Source: Shewanella xiamenensis (GTDB lineage: Bacteria > Pseudomonadota > Gammaproteobacteria > Enterobacterales > Shewanellaceae). From it: a stretch of 64,000 nucleotides of DNA. Location of the stretch: the NCBI RefSeq assembly GCF_014647135.1, contig NZ_BMOP01000001.1:186001-250000 (forward strand), read 5' to 3'. This document shows positions 21,120 to 32,388 of the stretch, piece by piece. The notes beneath the pieces are model-generated. The model had not been told where the DNA came from and searched no databases. It saw nothing but the letters and a program-made list of their open reading frames with translations. The stretch's first letter is position 1, and each line of letters opens with the position of its first letter. The translations under genes were made by a program, and so were the position numbers.

Positions 21120-22343
21120 ATGATTTCTTCAGAGTGTGGAATCGTTATATTTTTAATCTCACTTCTTGTCGTTGTGTTATATTTAAACTCTTCATCTTGT
21201 CTTTTTTTTAAACGCTTTTATAGTGTTTTTCCTGTCATGTTTATTTGCTATACCTTACCTGCTGTATTTAGTTTTTTTAATGTGGTAGATGCAAGCAGGT
21301 CAAGTGTTGATGACTATTTTAAAGCGCATTTAATTCCATTTAGTTTATTTTTGCTAATTGTGAGTACGGATTTTATTACATTAAAGTCAGTCGGTGGAAA
21401 GATTTTATTGATGTTTTTCATCGGAACTGTTGGTGTTTGTATTGGAGGGCCAATTAGTTTATGGATTGGCTCTAAATTATTTCCAGAAGAGCTTTTATGG
21501 CAAGGTGGCGATGCAGCATGGCGTGGCATGGCAACATTAATGGCGAACTGGTTGGGTGGTACAGCAAACCAACTTGTAGTCAAAGAAATTCATCAAGTTG
21601 GCGAGGCCATTTTTGCAGTAATGATGACGATAAATGTGGTTTTTTCTGGCGTATGGATGGCTATTTTGTTGTTTTTGGCTAAAAAACAAAAAGCGATTGA
21701 TAGAATATTGGATGCTGATTTGAACAATTTACCTGTTTTTATTGAAGATGATATAACAAGGTTAGATGGCAAAAAGCATTTTATTGGCTGTATGTTACTC
21801 ATTTCTTTTTCATTATTTATTTTTTTGTTTTGTCATTCGGTCTCCGAATTTTTATCCCAAACAGTGAACAATCGTTTTCCTTATTTATTGCATTATAACC
21901 TAGGATCAAGTTTCTTTTGGTCTATGATTTTGTCAACACTTTTAGGTATTTTACTCTCGATGACCTATGCAAGACATGTGTTTGTTAAACAAGTCAGGTT
22001 TGTTTCATTTTTTTTGCTGTACTTTATGATTATGAATATTGGATTGAATATTGAGTTTGCTTCATTTCAATCCATATTCTACTATTTTATTATTGGGTTG
22101 ATTTGGTTTTTTACTCATATAATTATTCTACTATTATTTTGTTTGTATTTTAAACTTCCCATATTGTATTTTGCTATTGCAAGTCAGTGTAATATTGGGG
22201 GCGCAGCTTCAGCACCTGTTGTCGCGAGTGCTTTTCATCCTAAATTAGGATCTATCGCGGTTTTAATGGCTGTGTTGGGTTATACATGGGCGTCATTTAT
22301 TGCATCAATTATTGGCTCTTTCATGCAATTTATACATCCATAA
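21120..22343 (+). CDS. DUF819-family membrane transporter (copy 2)
   Basis: This 407-residue permease is clearly paralogous to the one at 14760-16007. It shares RFYSVFPVMFICYTLPAVF, GTVGVCIGGPISLW, WRGMATLMANWLGGTANQLVVKEI and SQCNIGGAASAPVVASAFHP. It is much more AT-rich, with many Phe and Ile codons, and the central cytoplasmic loop has diverged. It follows the LysR gene by 16 bases. In this setting it probably imports or exchanges the substrate or product of the flavocytochrome c. The family substrate is unknown. Confidence 0.87.
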   Translation: MISSECGIVIFLISLLVVVLYLNSSSCLFFKRFYSVFPVMFICYTLPAVFSFFNVVDASRSSVDDYFKAHLIPFSLFLLIVSTDFITLKSVGGKILLMFFIGTVGVCIGGPISLWIGSKLFPEELLWQGGDAAWRGMATLMANWLGGTANQLVVKEIHQVGEAIFAVMMTINVVFSGVWMAILLFLAKKQKAIDRILDADLNNLPVFIEDDITRLDGKKHFIGCMLLISFSLFIFLFCHSVSEFLSQTVNNRFPYLLHYNLGSSFFWSMILSTLLGILLSMTYARHVFVKQVRFVSFFLLYFMIMNIGLNIEFASFQSIFYYFIIGLIWFFTHIIILLLFCLYFKLPILYFAIASQCNIGGAASAPVVASAFHPKLGSIAVLMAVLGYTWASFIASIIGSFMQFIHP

Positions 22344-22535
22344 TTAATATTCAAATTATTATGTATATTTTCTATTCGTTTTTATAGCGATTATTTAATC
22401 GATGACCATACTAGCGTATGATCTCAAAGGCATTTATCAGTTTTTGTGTCGTGTCTAATGTTTCCATGTGGGGTATGATGCTTTTCTTATCTTTTGCGTC
22501 GAAGCAAGAGAACATGCTTTGGTGGAAATAGGTTT

Positions 22536-23408
22536 ATGTGGATTTTGTTTACCTTGCTCGCTGCGTTTATGCAGGCGTGGCGCAATGCCTTTCAGAGCCA
22601 ACTGAGTAAAGAGGTTAAGGTCGCGGGCGTCACCTTAGCGCGGTTTATTTGGGCAGGCCCAATTGCGGCCTTGTATCTTGCACTATTATATCTTTGGGAT
22701 AATGTCGGCTTACCACATTTTACGGCGGAATTTTTCGGCTTTATTATCGGCGCATCCATGATGCAGATCCTTGCGACCGGCCTGATGGTTAAGCTATTCC
22801 AGCAGCAAAACTTTGCTATTGGTGCCGGGCTTGCTAAGAGTGAGGCAATAGTCGCGGCAATCTTAGGAACATTGTTCTTTGGTACCCATTTATCCTTACT
22901 CGGCTGGGTTGGGGTTATCTTGGGCGGTATCGCTGTATTTTTGCTGAGTGCTAAGCAGGGGCTTAGGCAGCTATCCCTAAGCACTGTGCTCCTTGGCATT
23001 GCCAGTGGCAGCGCCTTTGCGCTGACTTCGCTTTGGGTGCGAGAAGCTAGTTTGAGGTTAGATGTCGGTTTTCCTCATAGTGCGGCTTGGGTGTTGTTGG
23101 TGGTGATTAGCCTGCAAACAATCGTGCTAGCCAGTTACTTGGTTTTAAAGGATAAAGAAACATTAATCGGCCTGTTACAACGGCCTAAGTTAACCTTGCT
23201 GACCAGTACTACAAGTTGTTTTGGATCTATTGGTTGGTTCAGTGCGATGTCGTTACAAACTGTCCCTTATGTGAAAACCTTAGGCCAGGTGGAAATCTTT
23301 TTTATGATGTTGATTTCAGCATTCTGGTTAAAGGAACGCGTAAAAATAAAAGAAATGCTTGGTCTAGCACTCATTGCGGTTGCTGCCATACTCGTGATGT
23401 GGGGATGA
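22536..23408 (+). CDS. EamA/DMT-superfamily transporter
   Basis: A 290-residue protein with about ten membrane helices in two EamA halves. The N-terminus is MWILFTLLAAFMQAWRNAFQSQLSK and the C-terminal half ends LGLALIAVAAILVMWG. I use ATG 22536, since the upstream open frame from 22494 would add a hydrophilic non-family extension. The substrate is unknown; relatives move amino acids or other metabolites. With this gene base composition returns to the genome norm, marking the right edge of the AT-rich block. Confidence 0.85.
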   Translation: MWILFTLLAAFMQAWRNAFQSQLSKEVKVAGVTLARFIWAGPIAALYLALLYLWDNVGLPHFTAEFFGFIIGASMMQILATGLMVKLFQQQNFAIGAGLAKSEAIVAAILGTLFFGTHLSLLGWVGVILGGIAVFLLSAKQGLRQLSLSTVLLGIASGSAFALTSLWVREASLRLDVGFPHSAAWVLLVVISLQTIVLASYLVLKDKETLIGLLQRPKLTLLTSTTSCFGSIGWFSAMSLQTVPYVKTLGQVEIFFMMLISAFWLKERVKIKEMLGLALIAVAAILVMWG

Positions 23409-23495
23409 GTATTTGAGCTGTTTTATATTTATCATATGCAACGCAATGTTTAACCAAGATAAATCGCTATAATGGCAACAAGATAAGGATTCCGG

Positions 23496-25040
23496 ATGCA
23501 GAATCGTATTAACAGCCTGTCGTCACTTTTACGCTTATTCATCTCTCAGTACGATCTTTCAGGCAAGCATTTATTCATTATGTTGTCTGTTCCTGTTGTC
23601 TTGGCTATCGCATCCAGTTTTATGGTGACGAGTTATTTGGTTGAGAAAAAGGTGCATGAAGTTGGTGAGTTTAATCTCAAACGGCTTGAGGATTTATTAA
23701 GCCAGTCTGAGTCAATTGGTCAGTATGCCAACACTCTTAGTCAAGGTGATTGTAGTGACCTGAATGAGTATATGAAGTTTAAGCCCTATTATCGTGGTGT
23801 ACTGCTTTTTAATGCTTATGGTTTTTATTGTTCATCCACAAATGGTGAAATTGATTTTCCACTGAACACACTCTTACCTGAACCGACCCTAAAAGAGCCT
23901 ACTTATTTTATTGTTCCTGAAACGCCTGCGCGTTTAGGTGTCCCTGCCATCATTGTTATTGCTACGCAGGTCAACCAAACGAGTGGAGCGGTTGTGATTA
24001 TTGAAGGGCAATATTTTATCGACAGCTTTATTCAGCCAGAGGTGTTTCCTCGTCCTGTGCTGAATGTGGTATTGGGGTTGAAGGGCGCGACATTACCGAC
24101 TGTGCCACAGTTTGGTGATGGGAAAGTTGTTGCCGTAAAGGCTGATAATTCGGAATTCGTGATCCTACTTGAGGTCTCGCAAGCGTTTTTTTGGTACTTT
24201 TTCTGGATATCTTTTGGGCTATCGCTCCCCGTTTTTTTGGCATTTACTTGGTTAGTCGGTTTACATCTTTGGCGTAAAAAAAACCGCTATTCACTGGCCG
24301 ACGATATTAGAAGCGGGATCGAAAATAAAGAATTTTTCCTTGTATACCAACCTATTATTTGTACTGAAGACGGTAAGGCTAAAGGGGTTGAGGCATTAGT
24401 ACGGTGGCTACATCCGCAAATGGGCTTGGTGCGGCCAGATCTATTTATTCCCATCGCGGAGCAGAGCCAACTGATCGTGCCGCTAACTAATTATATTTTT
24501 GAACGCGCTTTAGCCGATTTTAGTTTGTTTTCCGTGCAGCCAGGGTTTCGAATTGGCTTTAACGTAGCACCTGAGCATTTTATTCAAAGTGATATTGAAG
24601 CTAAATTTCGCTATTTAAAGGATGCTTTTTCTCAAATTGGTGTTCAACCTTTGATTGAGATTACCGAGCGGCAGCTATTAACTGCGGATATGTGCGAGCG
24701 AATTACAGCATTGCGTGAGCTTGGCATTTTAGTCGCTATTGATGATTTTGGCACCGGACAGACGACCTTATCGCTGCTGCAAACCTTTACCTTGGACTAC
24801 CTTAAAATAGATAAGTGCTTTATCGATACCATAGGCCAAGATTCGGTCACTTCCCATGTGCTCGATACTATTATCGAACTCTGCCATAAAATGAATTATG
24901 TCGCTGTAGCAGAAGGGGTAGAAACACAGGAACAGGCGGATTATTTAATCAGTCGTAATGTGCATTTTCTGCAAGGATATTTATTCGCTAAACCGATGAA
25001 ATTAGATGAGCTTGCCCTTTGGCTGAAGAAACGCAACTAA
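23496..25040 (+). CDS. CSS-motif sensor c-di-GMP phosphodiesterase (EAL domain)
   Basis: The 514-residue protein has a first membrane helix at about 25-48, a periplasmic domain with the CSS motif (YGFYCSSTNGEID, about residues 106-118), a second helix (about 232-257), and an EAL domain to the end. The EAL residues for Mg binding and catalysis look complete: EALVRW, FNVAPEHF, ITERQ, AIDDFGTG, LKIDKCFID and EGVET. It is predicted to hydrolyse c-di-GMP to pGpG. In CSS-domain EAL proteins of enterobacteria, periplasmic Cys oxidation by the Dsb system controls activity; the conserved Cys here allows the same. It is monocistronic with a terminator behind. Confidence 0.93.
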   Translation: MQNRINSLSSLLRLFISQYDLSGKHLFIMLSVPVVLAIASSFMVTSYLVEKKVHEVGEFNLKRLEDLLSQSESIGQYANTLSQGDCSDLNEYMKFKPYYRGVLLFNAYGFYCSSTNGEIDFPLNTLLPEPTLKEPTYFIVPETPARLGVPAIIVIATQVNQTSGAVVIIEGQYFIDSFIQPEVFPRPVLNVVLGLKGATLPTVPQFGDGKVVAVKADNSEFVILLEVSQAFFWYFFWISFGLSLPVFLAFTWLVGLHLWRKKNRYSLADDIRSGIENKEFFLVYQPIICTEDGKAKGVEALVRWLHPQMGLVRPDLFIPIAEQSQLIVPLTNYIFERALADFSLFSVQPGFRIGFNVAPEHFIQSDIEAKFRYLKDAFSQIGVQPLIEITERQLLTADMCERITALRELGILVAIDDFGTGQTTLSLLQTFTLDYLKIDKCFIDTIGQDSVTSHVLDTIIELCHKMNYVAVAEGVETQEQADYLISRNVHFLQGYLFAKPMKLDELALWLKKRN

Positions 25041-25044
25041 CAAC

Positions 25045-25075
25045 AACCGTCAGGATAGGTATCCTGACGGTTATA
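25045..25075. terminator. Terminator between EAL gene and amtB
   Basis: AACCGTCAGGAT pairs with ATCCTGACGGTT around a 4-base loop. It lies between convergent genes, with only a weak T tract on either side. Confidence 0.65.
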
Positions 25076-25099
25076 GGTTTTGCGTAGAGGTTGATGTAC

Positions 25100-27045
<1,946 letters not shown>

Positions 27046-28029
27046 TTATCGTGGTAACGTTATTGCCGAAAGCTGTTTAATAGCGCGGACCATCTTGGTA
27101 TTAGTTGCTGCACTTAAACCGTGCGCGTTGGCGCGGTCACAAATATAGCCATTAATTTGGTCTATCTCGGTGAGTCTGTGGTTTGCAACATCTTGGTGCA
27201 TCGATGAGAAGTTTGCGGCTGTGAGTTCAATCACTCGATAGACGCGCTGCTCTAAGAAGTGCCTGTCGAGCTCAATCCCATCATGTGCTGCAACGTCGAC
27301 TAATTCATCTAGGATACTAGCAATGGTGTCACTAAACTCAGCTTGAGCCAAAGCGCCGTTGGGGCATTGATGCAGCGCCGTAAGAGGATTGATTGCGGCG
27401 TTTACGGCCAGTTTTTGCCAAAGACAGGGGATAATCGCCTCAACCCACTCACTGTTTGGGATGGCATGTAATAGGTTATCTCTAAGCGTTTGTGGTAGCG
27501 CCGGGCCGGTAAAATGACCCAACTGGGTTAAGCCTTGGCCGGTTTGCTTAACTTGCCAACATGACTGACGTAATACGCCCTGCGAGGTCGTGCCTAAGCT
27601 TAGGCCGCGGCCATTTAACATTGGTGCGAGCGCGAGGTGTGGCCCCATACCATTATGTAATAATAGGATATGACATTGTGGCGATAACTTGTTGAGTAAA
27701 GGACCTATTGCATCAATGACTTGATAAGCTTTTACGCACACAATCAACAGTTGTACTTGCTGTAAGTGGGCTTTGTCGGCGCTAAGCAGCGGGACTCGAT
27801 AGGACACACAGTCAGTAACGGCATCGCTTGGGGACAAATGGCTAAATACCAAGTCTTGCCAATCAGTTGCTTCAAGGTTTGATACCGAGGAGTCCCGTGC
27901 AATTAAGCCTACCGCTAATCCCGCTGAATGCAGTTGATGGCAAATTAATTGCCCTACAGCACCTGCGCCTAAAATCGCGATATTAGTGACTTGAGACTCT
28001 ATAGCTAATGGCACATCTTGGCCTAACAT
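27046..28029 (-). CDS. panE: 2-dehydropantoate 2-reductase family protein (PanE-like)
   Basis: PanE reduces ketopantoate to pantoate with NADPH in pantothenate synthesis. The 327-residue protein has the Rossmann motif ILGAGAVGQLICHQLHSAG near residue 18. It has LLHNGMGPHLALAP in the middle (the Asn and Gly of the substrate loop) and the catalytic Lys region CLWQKLAVNAAINPLTALHQCPNG. The C-terminal domain has STLDE-like helices. The protein is somewhat longer than E. coli PanE (303). The start codon overlaps the stop of the VanZ-like gene by one base. Confidence 0.85.
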   Translation of the reverse strand: MLGQDVPLAIESQVTNIAILGAGAVGQLICHQLHSAGLAVGLIARDSSVSNLEATDWQDLVFSHLSPSDAVTDCVSYRVPLLSADKAHLQQVQLLIVCVKAYQVIDAIGPLLNKLSPQCHILLLHNGMGPHLALAPMLNGRGLSLGTTSQGVLRQSCWQVKQTGQGLTQLGHFTGPALPQTLRDNLLHAIPNSEWVEAIIPCLWQKLAVNAAINPLTALHQCPNGALAQAEFSDTIASILDELVDVAAHDGIELDRHFLEQRVYRVIELTAANFSSMHQDVANHRLTEIDQINGYICDRANAHGLSAATNTKMVRAIKQLSAITLPR

Positions 28030-28391
28030 TATTCTTCCTTGAGTTGTGCGGCACTAACATATTTTCGATAGGCCCAAAGACAAAAATAAAACAAGGCAAT
28101 ACCCGCAAAATCAGCCAACACATCACCTATTGAAGCGCTGCGATAGGGGAGGCGGGATTGCACAATCTCAATTAACATCGCGTAAGTTGCAAGTACCAGT
28201 GAGAGCCAATACCACTTAGGACGAAAGGCGAGATAGGTCAGATACGAGAGGCAGAAAAAGCTTCCAAGATGGCCTACTTTATCGATATGGGGGATGCTTT
28301 GCGAATAGGTTGGTCTGGAGAACACCAGATAACTGATCACGACAAAGGCTACGGCTAAAGCCAGTTTGAATAGGGTGTGTTTAGTTATCAC
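28029..28391 (-). CDS. VanZ-like small membrane protein
   Basis: The 120-residue protein has four hydrophobic segments and the VanZ-type motif IPHIDKVGHLGSFFCLSYLTYLAF followed by IEIVQSRLPYRSASIGDVLADFAGIALFYF. This pattern (DKxxH and ExxQ...R..D..D...N/G) is typical of VanZ-like proteins, whose function is generally unknown. It is translationally coupled to the panE-like gene. Confidence 0.8.
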   Translation of the reverse strand: MITKHTLFKLALAVAFVVISYLVFSRPTYSQSIPHIDKVGHLGSFFCLSYLTYLAFRPKWYWLSLVLATYAMLIEIVQSRLPYRSASIGDVLADFAGIALFYFCLWAYRKYVSAAQLKEE

Positions 28392-28553
28392 AAATACAAT
28401 TTGATTATCTTAGTGTGACGCCATAATAGGAAAATGTGTCGCCAAAGTCATCCCTAAGCCGAGTTTTATCTTGCTGGGACAAAGTTAACCTTCAACTTGG
28501 GGGAGGGAGTCGGTAAACTATGGGCATTTACAATCACCTAAGGGGCGGCAACT

Positions 28554-29039
28554 ATGCCTTCATTTGATATTGTGTCTGAAGTTGACGAGGTTGAGTTACG
28601 TAACGCGGTCGAAAACTCTCGCCGTGAACTCAGCGGCCGATTTGATTTTCGTGGTAAAGATGCCAGCATCGATTACAAAGATCATGTGGTGACACTCACC
28701 GCAGAAGACGATTTCCAGTGCAAACAGTTAGTGGATATTTTACGTACTCAATTGAGCAAGCGTAATGTTGAGCCTTCGACTATGGATGTCGACGAAAAGT
28801 CAGTTCACAGTGGCAAGACTTTCTCCCTGAAAGTACGCTTTAAGCAGGGCATCGAGACGGATATCGCCAAGAAAATCGTTAAGATGGTCAAAGATAGTAA
28901 AATTAAAGTGCAATCGCAGATCCAAGGCGACACAGTGCGTGTGACGGGCAAAGCCCGCGATGATTTACAAGCTGTGATGGCGTTAGTGCGTCAAGCAGAT
29001 CTTGGTCAGCCTTTCCAGTTCAATAACTTCCGCGATTAA
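28554..29039 (+). CDS. yajQ: YajQ-family nucleotide-binding protein
   Basis: The 161-residue protein matches the YajQ (DUF520) family along its whole length: [37 protein letters not shown] at the start, then two ferredoxin-like halves. It ends [15 protein letters not shown]. Family members bind nucleotides, and some have been reported as c-di-GMP-binding regulators; the role here is not established. It stands alone, followed by a strong terminator. Confidence 0.94.
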   Translation: MPSFDIVSEVDEVELRNAVENSRRELSGRFDFRGKDASIDYKDHVVTLTAEDDFQCKQLVDILRTQLSKRNVEPSTMDVDEKSVHSGKTFSLKVRFKQGIETDIAKKIVKMVKDSKIKVQSQIQGDTVRVTGKARDDLQAVMALVRQADLGQPFQFNNFRD

Positions 29040-29094
29040 TCATGAAAATTGGCTTGAGTTCGCGTTAAGCTAACTTAAGCGTGGAAAATACAGT

Positions 29095-29128
29095 AAGCCC
29101 CAAACCTTTACGGTTTGGGGCTTTTTTA
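29095..29128. terminator. Terminator between yajQ and ampG
   Basis: AAGCCCCAAACC pairs with GGTTTGGGGCTT across TTTAC, followed by a T tract. It is strong for yajQ and usable by ampG from the other side. Confidence 0.88.
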
Positions 29129-29135
29129 TATCTGA

Positions 29136-30521
29136 TTATTCTTGGTCTGGTTTGTTACTGACGTGGGGGGCGTATTTATTCACTAAATGAATAAGTAACA
29201 ACACAGGAAAGCCTATCACGCTGGCAGCGACAAAGAAGTTCACATAACCATAGGCATCGACATAGGCGCCCGAGAAACCCGCAATAAACTTAGGGAAGAG
29301 CAGCATAATCGAAGAGAGCAGGGCGTATTGGGTTGCGCTATAGCCGCTGCTGGTGAGGCTTGATAAATAGGCGATAAAGGCCGCGGTGGCAATCCCCGCA
29401 CTGAAGTTATCAACCGAAATGGCAAAGGTTAAAAAGCTGATGTTATAACCAATGACCGCTTGCCAAGCAAAGAGCAAATTAGTGACAGCAACCAACAGCG
29501 CGCCAAGAAATAATATCTTCATGGTACCGAAGCGGGCTAACAGGACTCCGCCAAAGGCTGCGCCAACCAAGGTCATGATCAGGCCATAGATTTTACTCAG
29601 ATAAGCAATTTCTTCCTTCGTGAATCCCATGTCCACATAAAACACGTTGGCCATAATTCCCATCACAATATCCGAGATGCGATAGCAGGAAATCAGCAAT
29701 AAAATTAAGATAGCACTACGGCCATAGCGTTTGAAAAAGTCGATAAAGGGCAGGATGCTGGCGGTATAAATCCACGAGAGACTCGCAGCTATAGGTTTAG
29801 GGTAACGCTCGCTTAAGCGTTGTTTAACCGCTAATTCCGTCTCATCGGCGGCGCGGGTATCGACCTGTGGCTCTTGGCTAAAGAGCGTAGTTAGAACCCC
29901 AATAAACATCAGTCCAGCCATGACTAAATAGGAAGTTTGCCAAGCGATTAAGTTATATTCGGTATTGCCTGGCTCAACCCAAGCTGCGATGGTCAGCGCG
30001 CCTGCGGTCGCCACAATCATGGCGCTGCGATAACCCACCTGATAGGCGGCCGCTAATGCAGCTTGCATTTTTTCGGGAGCCGATTCAATCCGAAAGGCGT
30101 CAATCACGATATCTTGGGTCGCAGACGCAAATGCAACCATTAATGCAAACAAAGCTAAGCGTTCGAGATCTTTAACGGGATCACTAAAAGACATCCCCAA
30201 AATTGCACCGACCAGTAACAACTGCGCGAACAACATCCAGCCGCGTCGCCGGCCTAAAAAGCGCGTCAGTAAAGGCAGTGATAATCTATCTACTAACGGT
30301 GACCAGGCCCATTTGAAGGCATAGGCTAAGGCTATCCAACTGAAATAACCGATAGAGGTGCGATCGACACCTGCTTCCCGTAACCAAAATGACAAGGTTG
30401 AAAAGACTAGCATTAATGGTAGGCCAGCAGAAAAACCGAGTAATAGCAGGATCAAAACGCGTTTATGGTAATAAACACTCAAGGAATCTAAGGTGCGACG
30501 AGTAAAACTGGGTACGGACAT
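29136..30521 (-). CDS. ampG: AmpG-family muropeptide permease
   Basis: AmpG imports GlcNAc-anhydroMurNAc peptides for cell wall recycling. This 461-residue MFS protein starts in the family manner (RVLILLLLGFSAGLPLMLVFSTLSFWLREAGVDRTSIGYFSW), with KWAWSPLVDRLSLPLLTRFLGRRRGWM and ASATQDIVIDAFRIE. It has about twelve to fourteen helices. It is the distal gene of the yajG-ppiA-small ORF-ampG cluster; in E. coli yajG and ampG are adjacent, so the pairing is conserved with two genes between. Mpl, another wall-recycling enzyme, is encoded at 36-37.5 kb. Confidence 0.93.
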   Translation of the reverse strand: MSVPSFTRRTLDSLSVYYHKRVLILLLLGFSAGLPLMLVFSTLSFWLREAGVDRTSIGYFSWIALAYAFKWAWSPLVDRLSLPLLTRFLGRRRGWMLFAQLLLVGAILGMSFSDPVKDLERLALFALMVAFASATQDIVIDAFRIESAPEKMQAALAAAYQVGYRSAMIVATAGALTIAAWVEPGNTEYNLIAWQTSYLVMAGLMFIGVLTTLFSQEPQVDTRAADETELAVKQRLSERYPKPIAASLSWIYTASILPFIDFFKRYGRSAILILLLISCYRISDIVMGIMANVFYVDMGFTKEEIAYLSKIYGLIMTLVGAAFGGVLLARFGTMKILFLGALLVAVTNLLFAWQAVIGYNISFLTFAISVDNFSAGIATAAFIAYLSSLTSSGYSATQYALLSSIMLLFPKFIAGFSGAYVDAYGYVNFFVAASVIGFPVLLLIHLVNKYAPHVSNKPDQE

Positions 30522-30637
30522 ATGTATTAGCCGAAGAGTCGAATCCGCCTAGCTTACGGGTAAGATGTGGTTAGGTTCAAGGGGCAAGGTATCTCCTTTT
30601 GATACTCAGAGCGATTTTGTTTGCAAAAGCTAAAAAT

Positions 30638-30665
30638 AAAAAGACTCAGCAAGCTGAGTCTTTTA
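30638..30665. terminator. Terminator behind the 106-residue gene
   Basis: AAAAGACTCAGC pairs with GCTGAGTCTTTT with a 2-base centre. It lies between the small gene (stop 30678) and ampG. If it works on the minus strand, ampG needs its own promoter or readthrough. Confidence 0.7.
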
Positions 30666-30677
30666 AGAAGGGATTGT

Positions 30678-30998
30678 TCAAGGTCGGATACCGATACAAC
30701 CCGAGGGCATTTGGCCTCCCAAACAGAGGAAGTCACAGCAAGCATGCAACTGCTGACACAGGTACTGATTGCCGCGGATCATCCAGTCTGGCCACTTACT
30801 AAAGCTATGGAGCAAGTGCCAAAACACGGTTTCCATTTCTGTTTGCGCTTCACTTGTTGGAATGAGTTGTTGCCATTCTTCAAGTGTGTCCCATAAATAG
30901 AGCTGAACTTCTTGGAAATCGAGTTCATCACTCAAAAACGCTTTTCCATATACAGCAAGTTGGGGCGCTTTATTATCGATAAATTCTTCAATCGTCAC
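30678..30998 (-). CDS. Conserved-looking 106-residue protein of unknown function
   Basis: I do not recognise a family. The first 75 residues are acidic and helical (IEEFIDNKAPQLAVYGKAFLSDELDFQEVQLYLWDTLEEWQQLI). The tail is Cys-rich (CQQLHACCDFLCLGG) and ends IGIRP. A very good ribosome binding site (AAAGGAGG) lies about 13 bases upstream of the ATG, and the codon use resembles its neighbours, so it is probably a real gene. It sits between ppiA and ampG on the same strand and has its own terminator. The Cys cluster could bind metal or be a redox site; this is speculation. Confidence 0.7.
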   Translation of the reverse strand: MTIEEFIDNKAPQLAVYGKAFLSDELDFQEVQLYLWDTLEEWQQLIPTSEAQTEMETVFWHLLHSFSKWPDWMIRGNQYLCQQLHACCDFLCLGGQMPSGCIGIRP

Positions 30999-31064
30999 CC
31001 TTGCCTCCTTTCGTTAAGCTTTTACAGTATAGAGGCAGGATTAGCGTTGTTGCTAAATTTTTAA

Positions 31065-31652
31065 TTATTTTTTCGGGAGCAACTTAGCTGTTTTCAATAT
31101 GATAGGAGTGACAGGTACATCGGGCCAATTCAGTTTGGCATTCGTCGTGGTTTCTACTACAGCCATGGCTTCGAGAACTTGCTTACCTTCAATCACTTCA
31201 CCAAATACCGCATAACCCCAACGACGTTTTGAGGGGTCAAGCTTAGTGTTGTCTGCAACGTTAAAGTAAAACTGGCGGGTGGCCGTGTGGGGGTCATTGT
31301 CGCGCGCCATGGCAATGGTGCCCATGCTATTGGATAAACCATTGCCCGACTCGTTGACTATCGGCTTGCCCGCTGGCAGCTCTTCTAATTGCGGATTCAG
31401 TCCACCGCCTTGCACTACAAAGTCACTGATCACCCGATGGAAAATCGTGTTGTTGTACTCACCTTTGACCACATAGGTGAGGAAGTTATCAACTGTAATG
31501 GGGGCTCGGGTTCTATCGAGTTCGACGACAATCTTACCTAAGCTAGTATCAAACTCGACTTGGGGATACAAACTATCGGGTTGAATGTCGATTGCCGCCC
31601 AGCTGCTATAACTTGCACAAAGAACTAAAAGTGCAGATATCCAACGAAACAT
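31065..31652 (-). CDS. ppiA: Periplasmic peptidyl-prolyl cis-trans isomerase A
   Basis: This 195-residue cyclophilin has a signal peptide (ending near SWA-AID), placing it in the periplasm. The cyclophilin fold shows IVVELDRTRAPITVDNFLTYV, the catalytic Arg region NTIFHRVISDFVVQGGG, TIAMARDNDPHTATRQFYFNVADN, and VFGEVIEGKQVLEAM. It catalyses prolyl isomerisation in exported proteins. The length matches E. coli PpiA (190). It is 33 bases downstream of yajG. Confidence 0.93.
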   Translation of the reverse strand: MFRWISALLVLCASYSSWAAIDIQPDSLYPQVEFDTSLGKIVVELDRTRAPITVDNFLTYVVKGEYNNTIFHRVISDFVVQGGGLNPQLEELPAGKPIVNESGNGLSNSMGTIAMARDNDPHTATRQFYFNVADNTKLDPSKRRWGYAVFGEVIEGKQVLEAMAVVETTTNAKLNWPDVPVTPIILKTAKLLPKK

Positions 31653-31685
31653 TATGATTTCCTTACTAATTATCGATTGGTATGT

Positions 31686-32264
31686 TTATTTTTGTAGAAA
31701 CTGGTTTAACTCTGGATCATTTAAAATTTCCCCGGTGAGTTGGCCTAGAAGCTTATTCATATCCATTTCTAAGGTGGCAAAGTCTGGGGTTAATGGGCCT
31801 TTTAAGGTACCTTTGGCTTTATAGCGTTTGACTAATTCTTGACTTGAATTTCGCGCTTGGACGGCGATACGTACGCTGTGTTTGGCTTCGTAACCAAAGG
31901 TTTTTTTGGTGACATCCATTTGCAATTCTTCTAATTGAACTTGAACCGAGTTGGTTGCGCTTGGATCTATTTGGTATCCCGCTTGGGTGAAACCATTACG
32001 AAACACTTCATCGAGTAATAACTTAGGTGGCTCACTTGGACCGACTAAACGAGTCTTGGTGCCTTCTTCCATAAAGCGCGCCACGTATTCGGCGTTACGA
32101 GTATCGATAGTATCTAATGAGATTTGCAGCGGTCTTGAAGTCTGTTGGCTGATATCGGGAACCAATGGGCTAAACGCCATATGAGTCGGTTTTTGGCTTG
32201 CACAGCCCACAAAGAGTAGGGGGAAAGTCAGCGTCAATAGTAACCGTTTCATGGAGAATCTCAT
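31686..32264 (-). CDS. yajG: YajG-family lipoprotein
   Basis: The 192-residue protein has a lipoprotein signal with lipobox FVGC and matches YajG (LVPDISQQTSRPLQISLDTIDTRNAEYVARF, then VQLEELQMDVTKKTFGYEAKHSVRIAVQA). The exact role is unknown. Two Met codons (32264 and 32252) are possible starts; neither has a strong ribosome site. It is the first gene of the cluster leading to ppiA and ampG; yajG-ampG linkage is also found in E. coli. Confidence 0.88.
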   Translation of the reverse strand: MRFSMKRLLLTLTFPLLFVGCASQKPTHMAFSPLVPDISQQTSRPLQISLDTIDTRNAEYVARFMEEGTKTRLVGPSEPPKLLLDEVFRNGFTQAGYQIDPSATNSVQVQLEELQMDVTKKTFGYEAKHSVRIAVQARNSSQELVKRYKAKGTLKGPLTPDFATLEMDMNKLLGQLTGEILNDPELNQFLQK

Positions 32265-32388
32265 GCTAGTAAAAAGTGGCTACAGCATACCAGAAATCCC
32301 CCTTGTTGCCACAAGGTACTCGGGTTCAGTTTTTGTACAGGTGTAAAGGTTATGATGTGACGACATTTAAATACTGAATTTAAACAAT

